A stretch of 36,769 nucleotides of DNA, taken from Candidatus Atribacteria bacterium. Lineage in GTDB: Bacteria > Atribacterota > Phoenicimicrobiia > Phoenicimicrobiales > Phoenicimicrobiaceae. Made by a program: the position numbers and the translations under genes. This document shows, piece after piece, positions 7,464 to 15,252 of this stretch. Under the pieces are notes generated by a model. The model was not told where the DNA came from. It saw only the letters and a program-made list of their open reading frames with translations, and did not search any database. Numbering within the stretch: the first letter of the stretch is position 1; the number at the start of each line of letters is the position of its first letter. Location: assembly GCA_011056645.1 (NCBI GenBank), contig DSEL01000153.1:1-36769 (forward strand). The letters are read 5' to 3'.

Positions 7464-8771
7464 ATGAAATTGCAAAAAAGCCATTTTTCAAGGAGAGCAT
7501 TTTTTACCCTTCTCTTGGGAGTAATATTTTTAATGGTAAGTCCTTTAGTTGTCTTTGCAGCTTCCTCCCCAATTAATTTAAATTTGCAAGAGAGTATTCA
7601 AATTGCTTTGGAAAACAATATAGGTTTTAAAATAGCTGAATCGACGGTAGATGTAAGTCAGGCTCAAGTGAAAGAGGTCGAAGGAGCAAAGAAACTGAAT
7701 ATGAAATTAAAAGGCGGCATCCTTCAGATGAGCGAAACCCTTGACGAAGAAGATGTTGCGGCAGGAGATTACAGCAATCTTTTTGATCTTGCTCCGTTAG
7801 CCCCGGTTATTTCTATTAGCGCGTCGAAAATTATATATAGCGGTGGAAAAATAAAATCACTCATTGATCAGGCAGAGGCCAATAAGCAAATTTCTTTGAA
7901 CGACCTGGAGAAAGAAAAACAAGCAATTATTTATAAAGTTACAGAGGCTTATTACCAAGTTCTGCAAACCGAAGGAATAAAAAGAGTCAGCGCTCAGGCA
8001 GTCAAGCAGATGCAAGCTCATTTGGAAACATCAGAAGCACTGTTACAAGAAGGAATGATTGCTCCGATAGATTTGAATCAAATTAAATCACAATTATCCA
8101 ATCTCGAACACAATCTGATCAAGGCAGAAAATAGTTATGAGTTGGCTATGTATAATATTAATTCTATTATGGGTATTGATCTAAATGCAAAATGGCTATT
8201 GGAGAATAATCTATCCTACGAGCCCTGCGCAATTAAGCTAGAAGATGCTTTAGTTCAGGCTGGAGAGAATCGATCCGAAATCATGAATATTGCCCAACAA
8301 AAAAGAATAATGGAAGAAATGGTTGATGTAGCCAAAAGCAATAGAAAACCCCAGGTAGTATTCAATGCTGAGTCGGGAATAACCGGCTGGCAGGCTATGA
8401 TCGTAGCAGAATATTCTCTATTGGATGGTGGTGTTAACAAAGCCAAAATTGAACAAGCGGAGATAAAACTTGCTCAGGTAGCCCAAAGTGAAAAGCAAGT
8501 GAGGCAATTAGTTGAGTTTGAAGTACGTTCTGCTTATTTAAATATGAAAGAAGCTGAAAAATTAATTAAGGTAGCCGAAGAAGGCATACAAAATTCGCAG
8601 GAAAGCTTTCGAATTGCCCAGGTAAAATATAATGAAGGTATTGCAACAAATACAGAAGTGATTGATGCCCAAAGTACCCTTATTGAAGCTGAGACAAACT
8701 TTTTAAATGCTCTTTATGATTATAATATCAATCGCTCTGCCTTAATTAAAGCAATGGGAGCAGGTAGCTGA
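7464..8771 (+). CDS. TolC-family outer-membrane channel protein
   Basis: A 435-residue outer-membrane efflux protein. It has a signal peptide (basic start MKLQKSHFSRR, hydrophobic core, likely cleavage after VVFA) and two OEP repeats made of long amphipathic helices. Trimers form a beta-barrel in the outer membrane with a periplasmic helical tunnel, so the organism must be diderm. GTG and ATG codons at 7455 and 7458 overlap or abut the AAGGAG site, so the ATG at 7464 with eight bases of spacing is chosen. It is second in the regulator-TolC-adaptor-RND operon. The final segment has the typical YNEGIATNTEVIDAQSTL motif of the family. Confidence 0.92.
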   Translation: MKLQKSHFSRRAFFTLLLGVIFLMVSPLVVFAASSPINLNLQESIQIALENNIGFKIAESTVDVSQAQVKEVEGAKKLNMKLKGGILQMSETLDEEDVAAGDYSNLFDLAPLAPVISISASKIIYSGGKIKSLIDQAEANKQISLNDLEKEKQAIIYKVTEAYYQVLQTEGIKRVSAQAVKQMQAHLETSEALLQEGMIAPIDLNQIKSQLSNLEHNLIKAENSYELAMYNINSIMGIDLNAKWLLENNLSYEPCAIKLEDALVQAGENRSEIMNIAQQKRIMEEMVDVAKSNRKPQVVFNAESGITGWQAMIVAEYSLLDGGVNKAKIEQAEIKLAQVAQSEKQVRQLVEFEVRSAYLNMKEAEKLIKVAEEGIQNSQESFRIAQVKYNEGIATNTEVIDAQSTLIEAETNFLNALYDYNINRSALIKAMGAGS

Positions 8772-8790
8772 CCAAAAGAAATATGTAAAG

Positions 8791-8845
8791 ATAACCCCTG
8801 GTTATTGTTTATTATTACCTTATTTTATGATAAGCATTTTTAAGG
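8791..8845 (+). terminator. Possible intercistronic hairpins between tolC-like and adaptor genes
   Basis: Two small hairpins occupy the 130-base gap: ATAACC-CCT-GGTTAT (8791-8805) and CTTAT-6-ATAAG (8819-8834) followed by TTTTT. They could trim or attenuate expression of the pump genes relative to the channel gene. Stems are short and AT-rich, so this is weak. Confidence 0.3.
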
Positions 8846-8901
8846 ATCATGAGTTACTAAAATAAAAAAGAAACTTAATTAGAAGAAAGAGGAAATATTT
8901 T

Positions 8902-10182
8902 ATGAAAATTAAGAAAAGAAAACTGTTTTTTATCTTTTTAGTTATGGTTATTATCGGTTTATTGGCATTTAGAATCACCAATAGATTGAGCGAAAGACAG
9001 CAGGAAGATGTTTCAAAATCACAAGAAAAACAAGAAGTTATTATTCCGGTAAGAACTGCGCTAGTAGAAAAAGGTGAAGTTAATTCTTTTTTAAAAGTTA
9101 CCGGTGTAGTGGAAGCGAATGAAACAGTCAGGGTAACTTCTGAGATTATGGGACAGGCAAAAGTAGTAAAAGTTAAAGAAGGTGAAGAAGTTAAGAAGGG
9201 CGATATACTCATTATTCTAAGCGATGAGCAAATTAAGATTCAGGTGGCCCAAGCTCAGGCGACCTTGGATTCTATACAAGCCTCTTCTGATAAAATAAAA
9301 TCCGGGGCGCGGCCGCAAGAAATTAAACAGGCAGAGTCAGCCCTGCTTCAAGCGAAAATGAATCGGGATAGTGTAGAGGAAAATTATCTGAGAATGAAAA
9401 CACTTTTTTCTGAAAAAGCTATATCTGAACAGCAATATGAGCAGGCAAAAAATCAATATGAGATAGCAAGCGTTCAGTACCAGTCTGCCCAGGAAAGCTA
9501 TGAATTAATCATAGAAGGTGCTGCGGAAGAAGATATAAAATCAATTGAGGCTCAGGTAAGACAGGCTAAAGCCGCATTGGATATGGCAAAGTATCAATTG
9601 AAAAATACCCAGATTACTGCTCCTATTAATGGTAAAGTGACTTCTGTTTCTGTAAGCTCAGGTGAAATGGTTTCGCCTTCCGTCCCTTTATTGTCTATTA
9701 TAGATGTAAGCAGTATATTTGTTAAAGTAGGGATTTCAGAGAAAGATATTTCCAAAATAAAAGAAGGCCAAATGGTAAATCTTGAAATCGATGCTTTTCC
9801 CAAAGAAAAATTCCAGGGGAAAATCGTTTCCAAAGGTGTAGCAGTGGATCAAATAAGTAAGACATTAGAGGTAAAAATTGAAATAATTGAACCGAAAGTA
9901 GCAATTCCCATTGGCGTTTTTGCCCGAGGAGATATTCTTGTAGAGACTAATCAGGATGCATTAATCATTCCTTCCAGTGCTTTGACCAGAAAAAAAGAAG
10001 GGATATATGTTTTCGTGATTGAAGAAGGAATTGCCAGACAAAAAGAAGTTACCTTAGGCATTATTCAAGGTGAAAAAATAGAAATTCTGAATGGATTATC
10101 AGAGGGAGAAAAAATTGTTATTCTTGGTAATCAAGAGTTGGAAGATGGATTAAAAGTAGAAGTGTTGGACAAGGAGGAATAG
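8902..10182 (+). CDS. RND efflux periplasmic adaptor (HlyD/MFP family)
   Basis: A 426-residue membrane fusion protein that joins the inner-membrane pump to the TolC channel. An N-terminal membrane anchor (about residues 8-25) is followed by a split lipoyl domain (VMGQAKVVKVKEGEEVKKGD-type half at about 75-110 and the second half around 235-255, with APINGKVTSVSVSSGE), a long coiled-coil hairpin (about 110-225) and C-terminal beta-barrel and membrane-proximal domains. It lacks a lipobox cysteine, so it is anchored by a transmembrane helix. GAGG lies nine bases before the ATG. It is two bases from the RND gene, so the two are surely translated together. Confidence 0.92.
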   Translation: MKIKKRKLFFIFLVMVIIGLLAFRITNRLSERQQEDVSKSQEKQEVIIPVRTALVEKGEVNSFLKVTGVVEANETVRVTSEIMGQAKVVKVKEGEEVKKGDILIILSDEQIKIQVAQAQATLDSIQASSDKIKSGARPQEIKQAESALLQAKMNRDSVEENYLRMKTLFSEKAISEQQYEQAKNQYEIASVQYQSAQESYELIIEGAAEEDIKSIEAQVRQAKAALDMAKYQLKNTQITAPINGKVTSVSVSSGEMVSPSVPLLSIIDVSSIFVKVGISEKDISKIKEGQMVNLEIDAFPKEKFQGKIVSKGVAVDQISKTLEVKIEIIEPKVAIPIGVFARGDILVETNQDALIIPSSALTRKKEGIYVFVIEEGIARQKEVTLGIIQGEKIEILNGLSEGEKIVILGNQELEDGLKVEVLDKEE

Positions 10183-10184
10183 AA

Positions 10185-13100
10185 TTGAATTTACCTAATT
10201 TTTCGGTTAGCCGGCCGGTTACCATTTTAATGCTTTTTATCGGATTAATTCTGATAGGTCTTATTTCATATCAGAATTTAGGATTGGATTTATTGCCTGA
10301 CTTATCCTTTCCGATGTCCGCCATTATTGTTTCCTATTCGGGAGTAGCTCCCCAGGAAATAGAAAATATGATTACAATTCCCCTGGAAGAAGCGGTGGGT
10401 ACCATTCAAGGTGTGAAAAAAATTTCCTCTTATTCTCGGGAGGGAAACTCTCTTGTTTTAATGGAGTTTAACTGGGGTACAGATATGGATGTCAGTGCTA
10501 TGAATATTCGGGAAAAGATTGACCAGATCAAGGGCTTTCTTCCTGATGATGCCAGTGATCCGATGGTCATTAAATTTGACCCCGCATTGATGCCGATTCT
10601 GGTTTTGGGAATGGGTTCGGAGGAGAGAGATTTACAAAAATTACAGAAATATGCAGAAGATATAATCAAACCCCGTCTGGAAAGAATGGAAGAGGTTGCC
10701 AGCGTATCTATTAATGGAGGCCTGGATAGAGAAATACTGGTTTCGATTGATAATGATAAACTTCGTTCCAACCAGTTAAGTTTTAGTCAAGTTACTGCTG
10801 CTTTGGCCGGAGAAAATGTTAACTTACCGGCGGGTACATTAAAGGAAGGTACCATCAATTTTCTTATCAGGACTTTGGGGAGATTTGAAAGCACTCAAGA
10901 TATCGAAAAAATATTAATCTCTAATATTCGGGGAAACAAAATTTATTTGGGTGATATTGCTAAAGTTGAAGATACCTTTAAGGAAAGAAATTCAATTACC
11001 TATGTAAACGGAAAACCCGGAATCATGATAAGCTTACAGAAGGAATCGGGTAAAAATACGGTTACTGTAGCCAAAAGGGTATTTAAAGAACTTGAGACTA
11101 TCCAAAAATTACTTCCTGAGGACATATCTATCACCCCGGTTTTTGATTCTTCTGATTTCATCGAAAAGACCATATCGCAAGTAGGATGGGTGGCTTTATA
11201 CGGGGCGATTATTGCAGTATTTGTTCTATTCTTTTTCCTGGGTAATTTAGGCAGTACCTTAATTATTGGTTTTGCCATACCTATTTCTTTGATTTTTACC
11301 TTTACCCTGCTTTATTTTTCTCATTTAACCTTGAATATGATGACTCTGGGAGGTTTAGCTTTGGGGATCGGCATGATGGTAGATAATTCCATTGTCGTTT
11401 TGGAAAATATATTCAGGTATAGAGAATCAAGAACCGGTATTAAAGAATCTGCTTGCCTGGGTGCAAGTGAAGTAAGTACGGCAATTTCAGCTTCCACTTT
11501 TACTACTATTGCAGTATTTTTACCCATTGTATATGTTCAGGGAATTGCCAGTGAACTATTTAGACCCATGGGATATACCATTACTTTTTCTCTTTTAACT
11601 TCTTTATTGGTGGCCTTAACCCTTGTTCCCATGCTTTCTTCGAAAATTATGCACTTTAAAGTGCAGGATAATAACTCGTCTATTTCTAAAGAAAATATAG
11701 TTCAAAATTCTCTGAGTCAGAGTGGAAGAATTTTTAATTTTGTGAAAGAAGAATATAGTAGATTACTTAGCTGGTCTTTACGACACCGGGGATCGGTGTT
11801 TATTTTAGCTGTACTTATCTTTGCTGGATCAATCATGTTAATCCCTTTTGTGGGAACAGAATTCATCCCATCCAGTGACCAGGGACAATTTAATATCAAC
11901 ATTACCTTACCTACCGGGACAAACCTGGAAACTACCAGAGAAGTTGTCAGTAAAGTGGAAAAAATTGTCTTGGAAATACCGGAAATGAAAAGCATATTAA
12001 CTACGGCAGGAGAGGGCTCCGGTGGAATGGGATTTAGTACCGAAGGCGGCAACAGCGGTACCATTATGGTTAACCTGGTGGAACAGAACAAGAGAGATAG
12101 AAGTACGGCACAGATTATTAACCAGTTAAGAGAAAAAATTGGTACTTACCCTGATGCCAAAATAAAATTTTCGGAACAATCTATGTCATTTTCCTCCGGG
12201 TCGGATTTAGAAGTAAAAATATCCGGTGATTCACTGGATGAATTGGAAAATATTGCCAATCGTATTTTGGTATCGCTAGAAGAAGTAGAAGGTGTGTATG
12301 ACCTGGAGAGCAGTGTAGAAGATGTACGTCCGGAGTTACATGTGAATATTGATCGTGAAAAAGCAAATCTCTATGGCTTAAATACTGTTCATATTGCTTC
12401 TACGGTTCATGATGCTCTTTTAGGTAGAGTTGCCAGTATTTATCAGGAAAAAGGAGAACAAGTTGACATACGGATTAGATTGGAAGAGGAAGATAGAAAT
12501 AGTATAGAGGAAGTAAAAAATCTACTGATTAGCTCTAATACCGGATTACAGATTCCTTTAAAAGAAATTGCAGAGGTCATTGTAGGTTCTGGACCCAAAG
12601 GAATTGACCGTGAAAATCAACAGCGAATAGTGAATGTTTCCGGAAATATCAGTGACCGATTTTTAGGTAAAGTGATCCAGGATGCCCAGAAGCAATTGGA
12701 AAAATTAGTACTGCCAGAGGACTATCACTATGAATTTGTTGGACAAAATAGGGAAATGCAAGAATCTTTTTTGCAACTCGGCCTGGCATTGGTTTTATCC
12801 ATTATCCTGGTTTATATGATTATTGCTGCTCAGTTTGAATCCCTTTTAATGCCCCTTGCAGTCATGTTTTCCGTTCCTTTTTCTCTAATCGGAGTTATTT
12901 TGGGATTATTACTAGCCGATAAAAGCTTGAATGTACTTTCTTATATCGGTATTATCATGCTGGTAGGAATTGTGGTCAATAACAGTATTGTTTTGATCGA
13001 TTACATTAATAAACTTCGACAAAAAGGGATAGAAAGGAAAGAAGCTATCATTTTAGGAGGTACAACCCGTTTAAGACCTATTTTAATGACCATGTTTACC

Positions 13101-13292
13101 ACGGTTCTTGCTCTGGTTCCTATGGCATTAGGCATCGGAGAAGGAGCGGAACTTAGGGCACCAATGGCGATCACTATTATCGGAGGTTTGACTTCATCTA
13201 CCTTTTTGTCATTGATTATTGTTCCCATTTTTTATACTTTTTTGGATGATTTAAGCCAAAAAATAACCGGAAGAGGGAGAGCAAAAAACTAG
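10185..13292 (+). CDS. RND-family efflux pump, inner-membrane transporter (HAE1-like)
   Basis: A 1035-residue AcrB/MexB-type transporter with the usual two halves of six helices and two large periplasmic loops, opening with NFSVSRPVTILMLFIGLI. It would export hydrophobic compounds or drugs via the adaptor and TolC protein. Start is TTG at 10185, with AGGAGG seven bases upstream and no better ATG. The proton-relay residues differ from AcrB: TM4 has Asp400-Asn401 where AcrB has Asp407-Asp408, and TM10 has Asn932-Asn933 where AcrB has Lys940. The Arg of TRLRPILMT after TM10 is kept. This single-Asp pattern is common in RND pumps of Firmicutes-like bacteria. It ends the operon. Confidence 0.93.
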   Translation: MNLPNFSVSRPVTILMLFIGLILIGLISYQNLGLDLLPDLSFPMSAIIVSYSGVAPQEIENMITIPLEEAVGTIQGVKKISSYSREGNSLVLMEFNWGTDMDVSAMNIREKIDQIKGFLPDDASDPMVIKFDPALMPILVLGMGSEERDLQKLQKYAEDIIKPRLERMEEVASVSINGGLDREILVSIDNDKLRSNQLSFSQVTAALAGENVNLPAGTLKEGTINFLIRTLGRFESTQDIEKILISNIRGNKIYLGDIAKVEDTFKERNSITYVNGKPGIMISLQKESGKNTVTVAKRVFKELETIQKLLPEDISITPVFDSSDFIEKTISQVGWVALYGAIIAVFVLFFFLGNLGSTLIIGFAIPISLIFTFTLLYFSHLTLNMMTLGGLALGIGMMVDNSIVVLENIFRYRESRTGIKESACLGASEVSTAISASTFTTIAVFLPIVYVQGIASELFRPMGYTITFSLLTSLLVALTLVPMLSSKIMHFKVQDNNSSISKENIVQNSLSQSGRIFNFVKEEYSRLLSWSLRHRGSVFILAVLIFAGSIMLIPFVGTEFIPSSDQGQFNINITLPTGTNLETTREVVSKVEKIVLEIPEMKSILTTAGEGSGGMGFSTEGGNSGTIMVNLVEQNKRDRSTAQIINQLREKIGTYPDAKIKFSEQSMSFSSGSDLEVKISGDSLDELENIANRILVSLEEVEGVYDLESSVEDVRPELHVNIDREKANLYGLNTVHIASTVHDALLGRVASIYQEKGEQVDIRIRLEEEDRNSIEEVKNLLISSNTGLQIPLKEIAEVIVGSGPKGIDRENQQRIVNVSGNISDRFLGKVIQDAQKQLEKLVLPEDYHYEFVGQNREMQESFLQLGLALVLSIILVYMIIAAQFESLLMPLAVMFSVPFSLIGVILGLLLADKSLNVLSYIGIIMLVGIVVNNSIVLIDYINKLRQKGIERKEAIILGGTTRLRPILMTMFTTVLALVPMALGIGEGAELRAPMAITIIGGLTSSTFLSLIIVPIFYTFLDDLSQKITGRGRAKN

Positions 13293-13382
13293 TTAAAATA
13301 TTCTACGGGTAAAATTATCAAGAAGAAGTTCAACCTCTTGAAACTGATTGTTATTTGCGTTCCAGGATGTATAATTTTAAAA

Positions 13383-13424
13383 TGGTCTCGGATGATAACA
13401 GACAAGTTGTTGAGACCAGATTTT
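13383..13424 (+). terminator. Hairpin after the RND operon / before the MBL gene
   Basis: TGGTCTC (13383-13389) pairs with GAGACCA (13412-13418). An inner AACA/TGTT stem and the T-rich tail GATTTTCATTTG follow. It likely terminates RND transcripts, but its position 34 bases before the MBL start means it could also act as a leader attenuator. Confidence 0.5.
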
Positions 13425-13451
13425 CATTTGTTTGGAAAAAGGAGATTAGAT

Positions 13452-14282
13452 ATGAAGGGGAAAGCGACGGTTCTTTGTGAAAATTGTATATTTAACCAAA
13501 TTGGGGCGATTGCTGAACATGGTTGGTCAGTCTATATTGAAAGCGATCAGGGAAATTTTCTTTTTGATACCGGTCAAGGTAAGGCAATTATTAATAATGC
13601 GCTGTACTTTAAAAAAGATCTTTCCACTATTCAAGGGATTATGATTAGTCACCATCATCGTGATCATACCGGTGGTCTTTTAAGTGTTTTAGAACAAGTA
13701 GGTAAAGTAAATGTATATGCTCATCCTGATCTTTTTAAAAGCAGCTATGTAATAGATGAAGGGAGAGAAAGAAATATCGGAATTCCTTTCCGCCAAGAAA
13801 TATTAGAAAGCCAAGGAGCTCAATTTAAATTTAATACTAGTTTTAAGGAAATTGTACCAAATTTAATGTTGAGCGGAGAAATTCCCCGTTTGACTGAATT
13901 TGAAAAGGTTGGTAAAAGATTTTTACTTAAAACTGGGGAAGGTTATATTCAAGATCTTATTTTTGATGATCAAACATTAATTTTAAATACTGAGAAAGGA
14001 CTTATTATTATTTTAGGATGCTCACATTCAGGCATAATAAATATTATTAATCATATCATTGATAAAACCGGCCAAAACCATATTCGTGTCATTATAGGTG
14101 GGACTCATTTGGGTCCGGCAAGCGAGGAAACAAAGAAAAAAACAATTCAAGCTTTAAAAAAATATGATTTAGAAAAAATTGGTGTTTCTCATTGTACCGG
14201 ATTGGAAACCTCCATGCGATTACTTCAAGAATTTGGAGATCGTTTCTTTTTCTGTAATGTAGGAACCGAGATAGAAATATAG
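13452..14282 (+). CDS. Metallo-beta-lactamase-fold hydrolase (COG1237-like)
   Basis: A 276-residue MBL-fold protein. The metal-binding motif H67-x-H69-x-D71-H72 is in ISHHHRDHTGGL, with further ligands in GCSHSGIINI and IGGTHLG. The overall pattern, including short N-terminal strands before the motif, matches the COG1237 group, annotated as related to a methanopterin-pathway beta-ribofuranosyl-aminobenzene-phosphate synthase; the true substrate is unknown. The open frame could begin at 13338, but AAGGAG seven bases before the ATG at 13452 fixes this start, and the upstream stretch overlaps a hairpin. No neighbour gene suggests its pathway. Confidence 0.85.
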   Translation: MKGKATVLCENCIFNQIGAIAEHGWSVYIESDQGNFLFDTGQGKAIINNALYFKKDLSTIQGIMISHHHRDHTGGLLSVLEQVGKVNVYAHPDLFKSSYVIDEGRERNIGIPFRQEILESQGAQFKFNTSFKEIVPNLMLSGEIPRLTEFEKVGKRFLLKTGEGYIQDLIFDDQTLILNTEKGLIIILGCSHSGIINIINHIIDKTGQNHIRVIIGGTHLGPASEETKKKTIQALKKYDLEKIGVSHCTGLETSMRLLQEFGDRFFFCNVGTEIEI

Positions 14283-14459
14283 CAATAACAGGGTAGACAA
14301 AAAATAAGCAAAGTTATCAATCTATATAAATTATTTTTTCAATAGGGAAGAAAAAAATATATTAGATTAATTTTAATCATGGTTTATGGAATTTAGTTTT
14401 AATAACATAATAACTACCAAGAATAGATCTATATTGAAATTTAAACTTAAACCACATAT

Positions 14460-14499
14460 AAAATATTCTTTTTGGAAATTCTAACAGAATATTTTTTTT
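14460..14499 (+). terminator. Rho-independent-type terminator before marR
   Basis: AAAATATTCT (14460-14469) pairs perfectly over 10 bp with AGAATATTTT (14486-14495), followed by more T residues. It would stop read-through from the MBL gene before the marR promoter. It is weak in GC content. Confidence 0.55.
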
Positions 14500-14514
14500 A
14501 AATATAAAAAAGTA

Positions 14515-14543
14515 TTGACAAAAAAGGTTAATTATGAGAGAAT
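14515..14543 (+). promoter_or_regulatory. Candidate marR promoter
   Basis: TTGACA (14515-14520), a 17-base spacer and GAGAAT (14538-14543). The -35 is perfect and the -10 matches four of six. The -10 ends immediately before the operator-like site at 14544, so a bound repressor would cover the transcription start. Confidence 0.55.
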
Positions 14544-14568
14544 GTTAGGCAAAGGCTAACTAACTATT
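14544..14568 (+). promoter_or_regulatory. Operator-like site 1 (marR promoter)
   Basis: A 25-base element starting GTTAGG and ending TAACTAACTATT, containing the inverted half-sites GTTAG and CTAAC. It matches the site at 15021-15045 in 21 of 25 positions without gaps. It abuts the marR -10 and ends just before the ribosome binding site, the usual place for MarR autorepression. Confidence 0.65.
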
Positions 14569-14579
14569 GAGGTGATATT

Positions 14580-14996
14580 TTGAAAGAATATCATGATTTA
14601 TTTAGTATATTTAACAGTTTTTTGCGAATTAAGACAGAGTGCAGATTTTGTATTAACGATAAGTATAATGTATCAGAATTAACCTTCAAACAGATTGAAT
14701 ATTTAAAGAAATTTGATGAACACGAATATGTTACCGTAAGCCAATTAGCTGAAGATTTGCATTTATCTAAGCCATCAATCACCGAAATGGTTAAAAAGTT
14801 TATTCAGTTAGATTGTATTAAGAAGGAACAGTGTAAGCATGACGCAAGAGTTTATTACCTGTTTCTCACCGAAAAAGGTAAAGGGATTGCCAGATTAGAG
14901 AAACTTGCCGATGAGGATTTTATTAGAAAGGTGGGCAATTCTTTAAGTGAAGAAGATATTAACTTATTGATAGAATTATTATTAAAAGTGGTGTAA
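14580..14996 (+). CDS. MarR-family transcriptional regulator
   Basis: A 138-residue winged-helix regulator of the MarR family. The DNA-recognition region is YVTVSQLAEDLHLSKPSITEMVKKF, followed by the wing with ARVYYLFLTEKGKG. The N-terminal and C-terminal helices would form the dimer interface. TTG at 14580 is the start, with GAGGTGA seven bases upstream. It has cysteines near the N-terminus (TECRFC) and at DCIKKEQCK, so redox or metal sensing is conceivable but unproven. The operator-like sites on both flanks suggest it represses itself and the Lon gene downstream. Confidence 0.9.
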   Translation: MKEYHDLFSIFNSFLRIKTECRFCINDKYNVSELTFKQIEYLKKFDEHEYVTVSQLAEDLHLSKPSITEMVKKFIQLDCIKKEQCKHDARVYYLFLTEKGKGIARLEKLADEDFIRKVGNSLSEEDINLLIELLLKVV

Positions 14997-15020
14997 GATT
15001 CTCTTTTTTTTACTGTGAAA

Positions 15021-15045
15021 GTTAGGTTAAGCTTAACTAACTATT
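15021..15045 (+). promoter_or_regulatory. Operator-like site 2 (upstream of lon)
   Basis: A second 25-base copy of the marR element, again from GTTAGG to TAACTAACTATT. This copy contains the perfect 12-bp palindrome GTTAAGCTTAAC inside near-symmetric GTTAG/CTAAC arms. It lies 25 bases after marR and 207 bases before lon. There is no T-run after it, which argues against a terminator. Confidence 0.65.
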
Positions 15046-15160
15046 AAAAATATTACAAGCAGAAGGCTATTGAAAAGAGAAAATATCGAATGTGAAATAA
15101 AAATCAATAGAAATTTTGAAAGAAATTAAATAATTCCTATGATATGAAGGAGATATTCAT

Positions 15161-15229
15161 TTGATAGGTAATCGGAGCTGCATTAATAAAAGAAATCATG
15201 GAAATGCAAGAATTAATAGTCATAAATAA
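15161..15229 (+). CDS. Possible 22-residue leader peptide upstream of lon
   Basis: An AAGGAGAT ribosome binding site six bases before a TTG opens a 22-codon frame ([12 protein letters not shown] and so on) ending 23 bases before the lon start. A second frame (about 15176-15271, [17 protein letters not shown]) overlaps it and runs into lon. Either could be a leader peptide or the remnant of a lost gene. Evidence is only the ribosome binding site. Confidence 0.2.
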   Translation: MIGNRSCINKRNHGNARINSHK

Positions 15230-15252
15230 ATATAAGAAACGAGGTGAAGATT

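Noticed and set aside
8847-13228. Long minus-strand open frames across the adaptor and RND genes
   Set aside because: Antisense shadows of strongly conserved plus-strand genes, without ribosome binding sites or domains.
13338-13451. Upstream extension of the MBL protein
   Set aside because: It has no ribosome binding site, overlaps a hairpin and adds non-family sequence; the start at 13452 has AAGGAG.
15021-15045. Palindrome downstream of marR as a terminator
   Set aside because: No T-run follows, and it matches the site in the marR promoter, so an operator is more likely.
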